Shown: piece after piece, positions 34,746-42,836 of the stretch
How positions within the stretch are numbered: the first letter of the stretch is position 1
Layout of the letters: every line of letters starts with the position of its first letter
Source of the DNA: Candidatus Gastranaerophilales bacterium
GTDB lineage: Bacteria; Cyanobacteriota; Vampirovibrionia; Gastranaerophilales; Gastranaerophilaceae
DNA length: 57,505 nt
Direction: 5' to 3'
Assembly (NCBI GenBank): GCA_944326455.1
Contig: CALVEA010000009.1
Location: 1 to 57,505, forward strand
Made by a program: the position numbers and the translations under genes
The notes under the pieces: model-generated
The model's database searches: none
Told to the model about the DNA's origin: nothing
What the model saw: the letters and a program-made list of their open reading frames with translations, nothing else

Positions 34746-35477
34746 CTATATCATTAAACCGCCTGCAACTTCAATTGCCTGACCAGTTACATAATCAGTA
34801 TCAAGTGCTAAGAACTTAACAACTTTTGCAATATCTTCCGGAGTACCAAGTCTCTTCATCGGAATAGCTTTCAAATACTCATCAATATTTGCTAAATCAT
34901 GAGTCATTGCGGTTTGGATAAACCCAGGGCAAACAGCATTAACTCTGATTCCGCGTGAACCGAATTCTTTAGCAAGAGTTTGAGTTAAACCGATTAAACC
35001 TGCTTTAGAAGCTGAGTAGTTTGCTTGACCTGCATTACCGTGGCGCCCGACAATACTTGACATGTTAATGATTGAACCCTGGCGAGCTTTCATCATATAT
35101 TTAATAACAGCATGGGTTACGCAGTATGCACTTGTAAGGTTAATCTTGATAACTCTTTCCCATTGTTCCATATCCATTCTTACGAACAGACCGTCTTTTG
35201 TAATACCTGCATTATTTAACAGGATATCAATTTTGCCGTGTTCAGCAACCATTTTGTCTACATTTTCTTGTACAGCTTTATCATCAGATACATCAAAGCT
35301 GTAAAAATATGCGTTAACTCCGCAAGCCTTGATTTCATCTAAAGCCGGTTGAGCTTTTTCAGCATCACAAATATCATTGATAATAATATCGCATCCTGCT
35401 TTAGCGAGTTCTAAAGCACATGCAAGACCAATTCCTCTTGAGCCGCCCGTAATTAAGGCAATTTTTCTTTCTGTCAT
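34746..35477 (-). CDS. fabG: 3-oxoacyl-ACP reductase
   Basis: 243 residues, short-chain dehydrogenase. TGGSRGIGLA (9-18) binds NADP, LLNNAG, catalytic Ser in INMSSIVG and the YSASKAG Tyr/Lys pair. Reduces 3-oxoacyl-ACP in each elongation cycle. AAGGAG ribosome site. Lies 45 bp after a hypothetical membrane gene in the fab operon. Confidence 0.95.
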   Translation of the reverse strand: MTERKIALITGGSRGIGLACALELAKAGCDIIINDICDAEKAQPALDEIKACGVNAYFYSFDVSDDKAVQENVDKMVAEHGKIDILLNNAGITKDGLFVRMDMEQWERVIKINLTSAYCVTHAVIKYMMKARQGSIINMSSIVGRHGNAGQANYSASKAGLIGLTQTLAKEFGSRGIRVNAVCPGFIQTAMTHDLANIDEYLKAIPMKRLGTPEDIAKVVKFLALDTDYVTGQAIEVAGGLMI

Positions 35478-35522
35478 TAATTTTCTCCTTATTTTATACC
35501 TTATAACCTATACTATCAGGTT

Positions 35523-36233
35523 TTATTTATTATCATTGTTATCGAACTTATTCAACTCATTTTCTATTTGGCTTATTTTCCCGCCGGTAATTGAATCAAA
35601 AACTTTTAATTTATCAGTAGCAGCCATTGCTTTTTCATATAACGCATCCTCTTGTTCCTGAGTTAAGTCTTTATATTTTTCAGCCTCCTCAGTTGTCATA
35701 GTTCTGCCGAATAACACTATAATAAGTCCCAGCAATAGTAACGCTGCAGCTCCAACATAAAATAAGATGCTCATTTTGCTGCCTGCTGTTTGATAAACCA
35801 AATCCTCTGTTTCATCAGAATCAAGGTAAGATTCAAGAGCTTGTTTGTCAATTTCGCATGATGCAAGCGAAGAATAAGAATTTAATGCCTTTGGTTTCGA
35901 AAATTTCAAACCATGTCTTTGAGGGAACGGCACCAAATAATATTTGATTTTATATGATGTTTTTGAATTTTCGTGAATAGTGTGCCGTCTTGCTTTACAA
36001 ACAAAGTGTCCCAAATCAGGATTGTCACCAAAATCGTTTGTTACATTCTCGTTTTTATGGCTAACATCAAAAATAGGTCCTTTTCTCGTACTTTTTAAGA
36101 TACTGTTTTCAGTAACAGTATAACAAGTGTGGTTCAAATTGCTGCATACAATCTTTTTGGTTTCAGAACCAAAAAGAAAGAGTGCACCTGCAATTAATCC
36201 CAGAATGATAAAAAGGAACAATTTTTCTTTCAT
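35523..36233 (-). CDS. Hypothetical two-helix membrane protein in the fab operon
   Basis: 236 residues. N-terminal helix (about 5-21) and a second one (about 154-175), with a 130-residue extracytoplasmic segment between them containing four Cys (IVCSNLNHTCY, FVCKARR, ASCEIDK) that could form disulfides. The C-terminal 60 residues are cytoplasmic and charged. No known domain. It sits 6 bp after fabD and 45 bp before fabG, so it is almost certainly co-transcribed, but no link to lipid synthesis is visible. Confidence 0.65.
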   Translation of the reverse strand: MKEKLFLFIILGLIAGALFLFGSETKKIVCSNLNHTCYTVTENSILKSTRKGPIFDVSHKNENVTNDFGDNPDLGHFVCKARRHTIHENSKTSYKIKYYLVPFPQRHGLKFSKPKALNSYSSLASCEIDKQALESYLDSDETEDLVYQTAGSKMSILFYVGAAALLLLGLIIVLFGRTMTTEEAEKYKDLTQEQEDALYEKAMAATDKLKVFDSITGGKISQIENELNKFDNNDNK

Positions 36234-36239
36234 AAAAAT

Positions 36240-37187
36240 TTATACTCCTGCAAGTTCACTTTTCAATGCTTCAATAGTTGCTTCCAGCGAAGCCTTATCA
36301 AAAACATTATAAACAGAAGCTTCCGGAGCTATTTTTTTATTCAATCCTGCTAAAACTTTACCCGGACCGATTTCTATAAATGTATCGACCCCTTCTGATA
36401 CCATTTTTTCAATTGTTTGTGTCCAGTGAACTGATGAATAAATTTGTTTTGGCATTTTTGCTCTAAATTCTTCAGAACTTGTTGTGATTTGAGCATCAAC
36501 GTTGGTAATAACAGGAATTGAAGCATTATTTAATTCAAAATTTGAAATAAATGAGGCAAATTCTTTTCCTGCCCCTTCCATAAATTTAGAATGGAAAGCT
36601 CCTGAAACAGCGAGCGGAACAACTCTTCTGACACCGTTTGCGAGCATATAATCAGATGCTGCTTTAACAGCTTTGCTGTCACCTGTTATAACAACCTGAG
36701 CCGGAGAATTGTAGTTAGCTACATCTACATAACCAATCTTAGAACCTTCAGCCAAACCGGCTTTAAGTTGTTCTTCGCTTGCATTCAATACAGCAGCCAT
36801 TGAACCGCCGGTTGTTGAACCCATAAGGTCAGCACGTTTTTGAATAGCTTTGAGCGTATTATCAAGTGACATAACTCCTGCCGCATACATTGCGCAATAT
36901 TCTCCTAAAGAGTGACCTGCAACAAAATCCGGATTTATATTCAATTCGGACTTCAAAGCTTCCATTGCGGCAACAGACATTGTAACAATGCAAGGCTGAG
37001 TATTAACGGTTTGTTTAAGGCTTTCTTCCGGACCTTCAAAGCAAAGTGTTGTAATACTTTTATTCAAAATCATATCAGCTCTGTCAAAGATATCCTTTGC
37101 AGCATCAAAATTATCATAAAGCTCTTTTCCCATGCCAACAGCTTGTGAACCCTGCCCCGGGAATAAAAACGCAATCTTTTTAACCAT
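36240..37187 (-). CDS. fabD: Malonyl-CoA:ACP transacylase
   Basis: 315 residues from MVKKIAF; AAGGAG sits 7 nt upstream, which excludes a Met five codons earlier. FLFPGQGSQAVGMG near the N-terminus, nucleophile Ser93 in VAGHSLGEY, and AFHSKFM with the catalytic His. Transfers malonyl from CoA to ACP. Confidence 0.95.
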   Translation of the reverse strand: MVKKIAFLFPGQGSQAVGMGKELYDNFDAAKDIFDRADMILNKSITTLCFEGPEESLKQTVNTQPCIVTMSVAAMEALKSELNINPDFVAGHSLGEYCAMYAAGVMSLDNTLKAIQKRADLMGSTTGGSMAAVLNASEEQLKAGLAEGSKIGYVDVANYNSPAQVVITGDSKAVKAASDYMLANGVRRVVPLAVSGAFHSKFMEGAGKEFASFISNFELNNASIPVITNVDAQITTSSEEFRAKMPKQIYSSVHWTQTIEKMVSEGVDTFIEIGPGKVLAGLNKKIAPEASVYNVFDKASLEATIEALKSELAGV

Positions 37188-37267
37188 ATTATACTCCTTC
37201 ATTCTTATATTCTAAAGCTTAGCACGAAAATAAACTAATGTAAATTCGATAAGATTATAAATACCTA

Positions 37268-37798
37268 TTATTTGCTGTGTCTTGTAGTGCTGTAGGATTT
37301 GCAGTAGCCGCTGTTCAGATTGATATCAGAAATGTATTCTCCGCTTTTAACAAATCCGGATTTCCCGCTGGCTTTCAGAGTTTCAAGCTCTTTACTGATT
37401 TTAAGCCCATCTTCTGCATATTTTTTTGTAACATCTAAAGGTAACGCGCAATCAGTTACATAAAAATCCATTCTGTGCTGAAAAGAACATTTATTGTCTT
37501 TTATTCCGTAGATTGAATATTCAAGCTCGGTTTCTGTTGCAAGTTCGGAAGGCTTGCAGTCTTGCAGGTTTAAATAGAAAGCTTTGTCTAATGACTCAAA
37601 ATCCTTAAAAATTTCTGTACCTGGTTTTGTCCGATTTGAAAGAGATTTATCAACCTTAAATTCTACACGTTTTATCTCTTTTTTTTCTGGCAGCGAGGCA
37701 TTTTTTCTTTGATTATTTATTAGAAAAATTTGAGTCACTGCACAGGTTAAGGCAACAAGCAGTATTACAATTATGAAATCCTTGTTGTCGTTTAACAA
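37268..37798 (-). CDS. Hypothetical membrane-anchored protein in the fab operon
   Basis: 176 residues with one N-terminal membrane helix (about 8-27) and a soluble remainder, probably extracytoplasmic, that holds four Cys (QDCKPSE, NKCSFQH, TDCALPL, GYCKSY). No known family. It lies 28 bp after fabH and before fabD. Together with the 35523-36233 gene it is one of two unknown Cys-bearing membrane proteins inserted in a normally compact operon. Confidence 0.62.
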   Translation of the reverse strand: MLNDNKDFIIVILLVALTCAVTQIFLINNQRKNASLPEKKEIKRVEFKVDKSLSNRTKPGTEIFKDFESLDKAFYLNLQDCKPSELATETELEYSIYGIKDNKCSFQHRMDFYVTDCALPLDVTKKYAEDGLKISKELETLKASGKSGFVKSGEYISDINLNSGYCKSYSTTRHSK

Positions 37799-37826
37799 AT
37801 CCTAACTCCTAGCCTTATAATTTTTT

Positions 37827-38837
37827 TTAGCAAATGCCTTCTCTAAGTCTTACAATAGCACCGCCCCAAGTCATGCCTGCCCCGAAACCGCAAAGCACGG
37901 CAGTTGTTCCGAGTTTAACATTTCCTTTTTCAACACTCTCAGCCAGTGCTAACGGAATTGAAGCCGCAGAAGTATTTCCGTAATATTTGATATTTGTTAC
38001 GACTTTGTCATCACTAAATCCAAGTCTTTCTTGAACAGCTTGAATAATTCTAATGTTTGCCTGGTGCGGGATGAGATAGTCAATATCTTCTGCATTCATG
38101 CCGGCATTTTTAATAAGCTCTTCTACGTAATGAGGAAGAACTTTTGCAACAAAAGTATACACTCCCCTTCCGTTCATTCTGATGCCGAAAGGTTTTGGCT
38201 CATATTGTTCAACGAGCGGACAATTTTTGCCGTCAAAAGAGAGTTCGATTAAATCCCCGATACTTCCGTCAGCTTTAATATCAATAGCTATAACATCATC
38301 AATACCGTCTTCTGCTTCGGTCACAACCATAGCACCTGCCCCGTCGCCGAAAAGAATTGATGTTCCTCTGTCTTCCCAGTTTACAAGGCGGGAATTGTTG
38401 TCAGTTGCTACGAGAAGAATTTTTTTGTACATGCCGGAAGCTATATACCCTCTTGCAATACTCAAAGCATATATTAACCCGGTGCATGCTGCAGTAATAT
38501 CAAACGCAGGCACCTGTGTTGAAATTCCGAGTCTAGCTTGAATATGGCATGCAATTGCCGGATATAAATCTGGAGGTGCGGAAGATGCTGCTATAATTAA
38601 ATCTATTTCATCAGGATTCAAATTAGCTTTATCTAAAGCATGTTTTGCAGCTTCAAAACCTAAATCTATAGCGTTTTGGTTTCCTGAAACAACTCTTCTT
38701 TCTTTAATTCCGGTTCTTGTGTAAATCCATTCATCAGAAGTCTCGTATAATTTTGTTAAATCATCATTGGTTATAACCGTTTCCGGAACACTATACCCTA
38801 CACCAGCAATTTTCAGAGGTATTGCGTTTTTTATCAT
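37827..38837 (-). CDS. fabH: 3-oxoacyl-ACP synthase III
   Basis: 336 residues. Catalytic Cys118 in AACTGLIYAL, His in PHQANIRII (about 258) and Asn in YGNTSAASIP (about 288): complete triad. Starts fatty acid synthesis with acyl-CoA plus malonyl-ACP. Follows plsX by 25 bp. Confidence 0.96.
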   Translation of the reverse strand: MIKNAIPLKIAGVGYSVPETVITNDDLTKLYETSDEWIYTRTGIKERRVVSGNQNAIDLGFEAAKHALDKANLNPDEIDLIIAASSAPPDLYPAIACHIQARLGISTQVPAFDITAACTGLIYALSIARGYIASGMYKKILLVATDNNSRLVNWEDRGTSILFGDGAGAMVVTEAEDGIDDVIAIDIKADGSIGDLIELSFDGKNCPLVEQYEPKPFGIRMNGRGVYTFVAKVLPHYVEELIKNAGMNAEDIDYLIPHQANIRIIQAVQERLGFSDDKVVTNIKYYGNTSAASIPLALAESVEKGNVKLGTTAVLCGFGAGMTWGGAIVRLREGIC

Positions 38838-38862
38838 TGTTTTTTTAGCTCCTATATCCCAA

Positions 38863-39918
38863 TTATTCGCTTATGCTTTGCAGAATCTTGTCATTTACAC
38901 AAGTTTCTACAGCATGTTTTGCCACTCTTACGGCATTTTTAATCGCATAAGCATTGCTTCTTCCATGCGAGATAACGGTAATACCTTTTACACCAAGTAA
39001 TAAAGCCCCGCCAAACTCTTCATAATTAATTTTTTCGTAAATTCTTTTCATAAACGGTTTTGCTAAAAGGCCGATAACCATTCCTAAGAAATCGGATTTA
39101 AATTCGCTCTTAATCATTTTGAATAAAAGTGAAGATGTTCCTTCTGTAACTTTTAAAACAACATTTCCGACAAAACCGTCACATACAACCACATCGCATA
39201 AATTCAGGAATAATTCTCTTCCCTCAATATTTCCCATAAAGTTGAATTTCTCTTTTTCTTCTTCAAGCAGGTTATAAGTGTTTTGTGCAAGCTCGTTTCC
39301 TTTTCCTGCTTCTTCCCCGATATTAAGAACTCCGACACGAGGTCTTTCAATTCCTAAAACATTTTTAGAGAAAGTTATACCCATAATAGCAAATTGTTTA
39401 AGCATTTGAGGTGTGCAATTGCTGTTAGCTCCTGCATCAATAATAACAATAGGCTTTTTCATCGTAGGAAGAGTGACTGCAATAGCCGGTCTGTCGATTC
39501 CCGGGATTCTGCCTAATCCGAATAAGCTTGATGCCATAGCTGCACCGGTAGAACCTGCTGCAACAAGAGCATCAGAGCTTCCTGTTGCAACCGAATTTAC
39601 CGTTAATACTATTGAGGAATTTTTCTTTTTACGAATAGCTTGCCCCGGAGCTTCGCCCATTTCTATAATTTCAGATGCGTGAGTAATTTTGATATCAAGT
39701 GACTTTACATCTACTCTTACTCGTCTTTTTCTGCCGGCTTTACCGCAGTCGGAAAGGAAACCTTCCTGCTGGATAACTTCAAGACAATGTTCAATTCTGT
39801 CTTGTTTCCCGACTAACTCAAGAGCTACACCATACTCTGCCGCAGCCCACACAGCACCTGCAACTATTTCAAAAGGCGCATGGTCTCCGCCCATTGCATC
39901 AATAGCTATTCTTGTCAT
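38863..39918 (-). CDS. plsX: Phosphate acyltransferase PlsX
   Basis: 351 residues. Begins IAIDAMGGDHAP, the family signature; IIDAGANSNC and VCDGFVGNVVLK are also typical. Converts acyl-ACP to acyl-phosphate for phospholipid synthesis, membrane-associated from the cytoplasmic side. Lies 8 bp after rpmF. Confidence 0.96.
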   Translation of the reverse strand: MTRIAIDAMGGDHAPFEIVAGAVWAAAEYGVALELVGKQDRIEHCLEVIQQEGFLSDCGKAGRKRRVRVDVKSLDIKITHASEIIEMGEAPGQAIRKKKNSSIVLTVNSVATGSSDALVAAGSTGAAMASSLFGLGRIPGIDRPAIAVTLPTMKKPIVIIDAGANSNCTPQMLKQFAIMGITFSKNVLGIERPRVGVLNIGEEAGKGNELAQNTYNLLEEEKEKFNFMGNIEGRELFLNLCDVVVCDGFVGNVVLKVTEGTSSLLFKMIKSEFKSDFLGMVIGLLAKPFMKRIYEKINYEEFGGALLLGVKGITVISHGRSNAYAIKNAVRVAKHAVETCVNDKILQSISE

Positions 39919-39926
39919 CTTCCCCT

Positions 39927-40310
39927 CTATTCTTCAGTCTTTTCTTCGACTGTTTCTTCTGTTTTTTCTTCTTCTTTTACTTCAGCCGGAGTTTCTTCCT
40001 TAACTTCTTCCACAACTTCAGCTTCTTTTACTTCTTCAACTTTTTCTTCAACAGCTTTTTCTGCTTTAGTTGATTTCTTAGTTGATTTTTTTGCTGCCTT
40101 TTTAGGTTCAGCTTTAGCTTCTTCTACAAAGCCTTCAGCTTTTCTTGAAACAACTTTGCCTTTGTATTGACCGCAAGCTGTGCAAACAGTATGAGTTAAC
40201 ATAACTGAACCGCAGTTTGGACATTTAGTTGTAGTCGGCTTAGTTGCCTTCCAGTTTGATCTTCTTTTCCCTTGAGCGCTATGCCCTGTTCTTTTCTTTG
40301 GTACTGCCAT
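39927..40310 (-). CDS. rpmF: Ribosomal protein bL32 with long charged C-terminal extension
   Basis: 127 residues. The first 58 are a normal bL32: MAVPKKRTGHSAQGKRRS, zinc site Cys30, Cys33, Cys43, Cys46, and the usual length of about 57-60. After that comes a 65-70 residue Lys/Glu/Ala/Val-rich low-complexity tail with no domain. Whether it stays on the ribosome is unknown. The order yceD-rpmF-plsX-fabH is conserved in many bacteria. Confidence 0.94.
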   Translation of the reverse strand: MAVPKKRTGHSAQGKRRSNWKATKPTTTKCPNCGSVMLTHTVCTACGQYKGKVVSRKAEGFVEEAKAEPKKAAKKSTKKSTKAEKAVEEKVEEVKEAEVVEEVKEETPAEVKEEEKTEETVEEKTEE

Positions 40311-40380
40311 TTTTCCTATACCTTTCTAATTTGTTGTACTACTTATATTTTCGGTTTTATTTTTTCCGATAAAAAGGTGT

Positions 40381-40869
40381 TTACTCCTTGCGTTCAATCT
40401 TGATAGTTTTAAAAATGTCCATTCTGTTATCATGAACCTGATTGTTTTCGTCGGACGCAAACATTCCTTCATTACAATTTATACCACAAACTTTTTTATT
40501 TGGTAAAGCTAATATTACAGATTGATACAATAAGTCATAAATATCAATTTCTTTTTCGCCGTTCAGGTCGGTTATAAACTGACCGTTTTTTAGCTCAAAT
40601 TCCTGTGAATATTCATCTTGCAAGGCTCTTTTAGCGAATGTTTCATCAATATCAATATCTAAATCATAGTCAAATTCATTAAGACACCTGTCACAGGTTA
40701 GTTTGAGTTTCCCTGATACGCTTCCGGATACCTCAATAAATTCTCCCAACGATTTAAACTCTAAATTTGCATGGATATTTGTATTAAATTCCTGCATAAA
40801 ATCATCAAACTCGTATTCAAGAGTTTTATCAGGTTCTCGCTCAATGTCTTCGATTTCTATTTTGTGCAT
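40381..40869 (-). CDS. yceD: YceD/DUF177 family protein
   Basis: 162 residues. The central LKLTCDRCLNEFDYDLDIDIDETF with the CxxC pair, and the C-terminal DIYDLLYQSVILALP...CGINC, are the family landmarks. YceD proteins are linked to 23S rRNA accumulation and are found next to rpmF, as here (70 bp). Exact action unknown. Confidence 0.85.
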   Translation of the reverse strand: MHKIEIEDIEREPDKTLEYEFDDFMQEFNTNIHANLEFKSLGEFIEVSGSVSGKLKLTCDRCLNEFDYDLDIDIDETFAKRALQDEYSQEFELKNGQFITDLNGEKEIDIYDLLYQSVILALPNKKVCGINCNEGMFASDENNQVHDNRMDIFKTIKIERKE

Positions 40870-40889
40870 ATTATTTACCCATTTTCAGT

Positions 40890-41135
40890 TTATGCATACG
40901 GTTCTTCTTGGAGTACAAGACCAGCCATCTGAGTGGAGACGAAACAAAGTTTTTTAATTGGTCCGACAGGTTCTTTTTCTACAAGCACAGGTGTCGGGCT
41001 TTTCATAAGTTGTTTAAGTTCCGCATAGACTGCCTGCGGGTTGTCAAAATACATAACAATTGGAGTAGCTGAACCTTTTAAAAACAGAATAACAGCCTGT
41101 CTAGTTTTTTGTGGTGTATTAAATTGCTGAACCAT
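40890..41135 (-). CDS. Hypothetical 81-aa protein, first gene of the yceD-rpmF-fab operon
   Basis: Strong ribosome site (AAGGAGGG) 5-6 nt ahead of ATG. Soluble, with an alternating beta-helix-looking pattern (AVILFLKGSATPIVMYFD, then AVYAELKQLM, then VGPIKKLCFVSTQ), like a small single-domain protein. No family recognised. Its position 20 bp before yceD shows co-transcription. Confidence 0.65.
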   Translation of the reverse strand: MVQQFNTPQKTRQAVILFLKGSATPIVMYFDNPQAVYAELKQLMKSPTPVLVEKEPVGPIKKLCFVSTQMAGLVLQEEPYA

Positions 41136-41210
41136 AAAACCCTCCTTTTTACTTCTTATTCCCTAGTAAAATAATTATAATATAAAATTTTTTTTATGAA
41201 CAGAGAGAAA

Positions 41211-41246
41211 AATCGGGGTTAGAGGTATTTACCTCTAACCCCGATT
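41211..41246. terminator. Strong 16-bp hairpin between divergent genes
   Basis: AATCGGGGTTAGAGGTA / TACCTCTAACCCCGATT, nearly continuous inverted repeat with a tiny loop. It has the strength of a terminator, yet the flanking genes diverge from it, so it must serve either as a guard next to the hairpin array, a 5' UTR structure, or the end of an unrecognised transcript. Confidence 0.6.
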
Positions 41247-41260
41247 AGTTAACACATCAC

Positions 41261-41697
41261 TTTACATAAAAAGATGTAAAAACCTGAATTCTATATCGGG
41301 GCTTATGCTGCCCCGTACCCCGCACCAAAGTTCTTTCTTTTTTGAGAATGAAAAAAGAAAGAACTTTGGATAAGAAAGAAAAAACACTTGTTGCTGCATT
41401 TTTCTACCGAAAAATGCCTGATTTTCCGCTCTCCTTCCAGGAGAGCGGATTTTCGCCAGGGCGAAACGAAGCAGAACCCGTTGGGGTGGGTTAACTGCGA
41501 GCGTGTGTCCGGAGGACACTATAGCGAGCATAAGAGTGCAGGCTCTGCCTGCAACAGCCATTCAGTTTAATGCCCGAAGGGCATTGAAAACAATGCGGGT
41601 TTCTCTTTCTTTGTGTGTATTTCTTTCTCTTTGCTTCGCAACAAAGAGAAAGAAATACACAATATTAAAAATACGTAAACACATCTTTTTATGTAAA
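41261..41697. mobile_element. TIR-bounded array of about ten perfect hairpins (437 bp)
   Basis: Ends TTTACATAAAAAGATGT (41261-41277) and its exact inverse (41681-41697). Between them lie successive perfect inverted repeats: CGGGGC/GCCCCG (41297-41315); a 19-bp stem, 7-nt loop (41325-41369); 9 bp (41396-41417); 9 bp (41426-41448); 7 bp (41451-41466); 5 bp (41475-41492); GTGTCC/GGACAC (41505-41519); GCAGGC/GCCTGC (41538-41552); 7 bp (41569-41585); a 20-bp stem, 8-nt loop (41614-41661). No ORF fits. Over half of all bases lie in a stem. Not an element I know. Confidence 0.8.
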
Positions 41698-41739
41698 AAG
41701 ATGCATTCAAGTTCTTTTTGCTTGTGGTATAAAAGAAGT

Positions 41740-42330
41740 ATGAAAAGAATAGAAAATATTGAAAAAATTAATGAAATTTTGTTAAATGACGGAGTTATTG
41801 CGTATGTAACAGATACCGTCTGGGGGCTTGGCTGCCTGCCTTCAAGCGAAAAAGCCGTTAAAAAAATTTACGAAATTAAACACAGAGAAGCGGTCAAACC
41901 GCTTATATTAATGTCAGATGAAGTCTATAATCTTTTTGATTATCTAAAACAACCTATCCCTAAAGAAGGACAAAAACTTATAAAGAAGTTCTTGCCCGGA
42001 GCTTTAACCGTTGTATTGGATAAAAGCTCTAAAACACCGGATTATATGACTTCAAATATGCCGACTGTCGGAATAAGAATTCCGGATAATGAAATTTTTG
42101 CGGAACTTTGCCGCGGGATAGAAGGAAGAGTTCTTGCAACAACCAGCGCAAATATCTCCGGTGAGCCTCCGGCTCTTACCTATGAAGAAGCTGTAAAATA
42201 TGTCGGCGAGAAAGTTGACTTTGTAATCCCTGATTACGGATTCGCTGCAAAGGGAAGAGCGTCAACTGTTGTTGGTTTCAACGGCGAAATTCCGGTGATT
42301 TACCGCCAAGGGGACATCATTCCGGATTAA
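41740..42330 (+). CDS. tsaC: Threonylcarbamoyl-AMP synthase (Sua5/YrdC family)
   Basis: 196 residues from MKRIENIEKI (AAAAGAAG ribosome site). YrdC-domain features: AYVTDTVWGLGC, IKHREAVKPLILM (KxR...KP nucleotide site), LPGALTVVL, TVGIRIP, TTSANISGEPP, and RASTVV near the C-terminus. Makes threonylcarbamoyl-AMP for the t6A37 modification of tRNA. Sua5's extra C-terminal domain is absent. The upstream frame can be extended into the hairpin array, but that stretch is hairpin sequence, not protein. Six bases separate its stop from that of the convergent EF-hand gene. Confidence 0.9.
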   Translation: MKRIENIEKINEILLNDGVIAYVTDTVWGLGCLPSSEKAVKKIYEIKHREAVKPLILMSDEVYNLFDYLKQPIPKEGQKLIKKFLPGALTVVLDKSSKTPDYMTSNMPTVGIRIPDNEIFAELCRGIEGRVLATTSANISGEPPALTYEEAVKYVGEKVDFVIPDYGFAAKGRASTVVGFNGEIPVIYRQGDIIPD

Positions 42331-42336
42331 TTTTAT

Positions 42337-42747
42337 CTAGGCTTCGTTTGTTATAAAAGCGCTTGGGTGGCTTACTTCGGCAGCGGAATATGTAGTCAAA
42401 GCCTTGCCAATATTTATCGGGCGGATACTTTGAATGCTGTTTGCAGAATTCTGAACTCTTTCTACCACCGTTAACCCCGGATTTTCCGTATACTGGGATA
42501 CGGCATTCTTTTCACAGTATGCCATATATTCATCATAAGTTACGGTACCGTCACCGTCAGCATCCATTTCCGCGTTATAGTTATTATCCCCTTCTTTAGC
42601 ATAAACCTTGCCGGGTTGAGAAGACGTATCCTCTGTAATCTCTACAGGCTGCGGGGAGGTCCCTCGAGCTTGTCGGCTACTTGATATTGAGCTTTGCAAT
42701 ATTTGAGAATTGAGCGATAAAGAATTCATCTGTATATTGTTGGTCAT
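42337..42747 (-). CDS. Single EF-hand protein
   Basis: 136 residues from MTNNIQMNSL, with AAAGGA 7 nt upstream; an earlier Met in frame has no ribosome site. Residues 62-73 (DADGDGTVTYDE) are a perfect 12-residue EF-hand calcium loop: D-x-D-x-D-G-x-V-x-x-x-E. The rest is Ser/Gln/Asn-rich and probably disordered; there is no signal peptide. Single EF-hands in bacteria often mediate Ca2+-dependent pairing; function unknown. Confidence 0.8.
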   Translation of the reverse strand: MTNNIQMNSLSLNSQILQSSISSSRQARGTSPQPVEITEDTSSQPGKVYAKEGDNNYNAEMDADGDGTVTYDEYMAYCEKNAVSQYTENPGLTVVERVQNSANSIQSIRPINIGKALTTYSAAEVSHPSAFITNEA

Positions 42748-42836
42748 GGCTTTCCTTTCAGCTTCACACATTTGGGGTAGTTGGAATATATTGTTATTTT
42801 AACACCATTTTTAACTATCTCAATCGCTCTAAAGTA

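Noticed and set aside
41503..41739. N-terminal extension of tsaC into the hairpin array
   Set aside because: The extra residues come from hairpin sequence; family similarity and the ribosome site begin at 41740.
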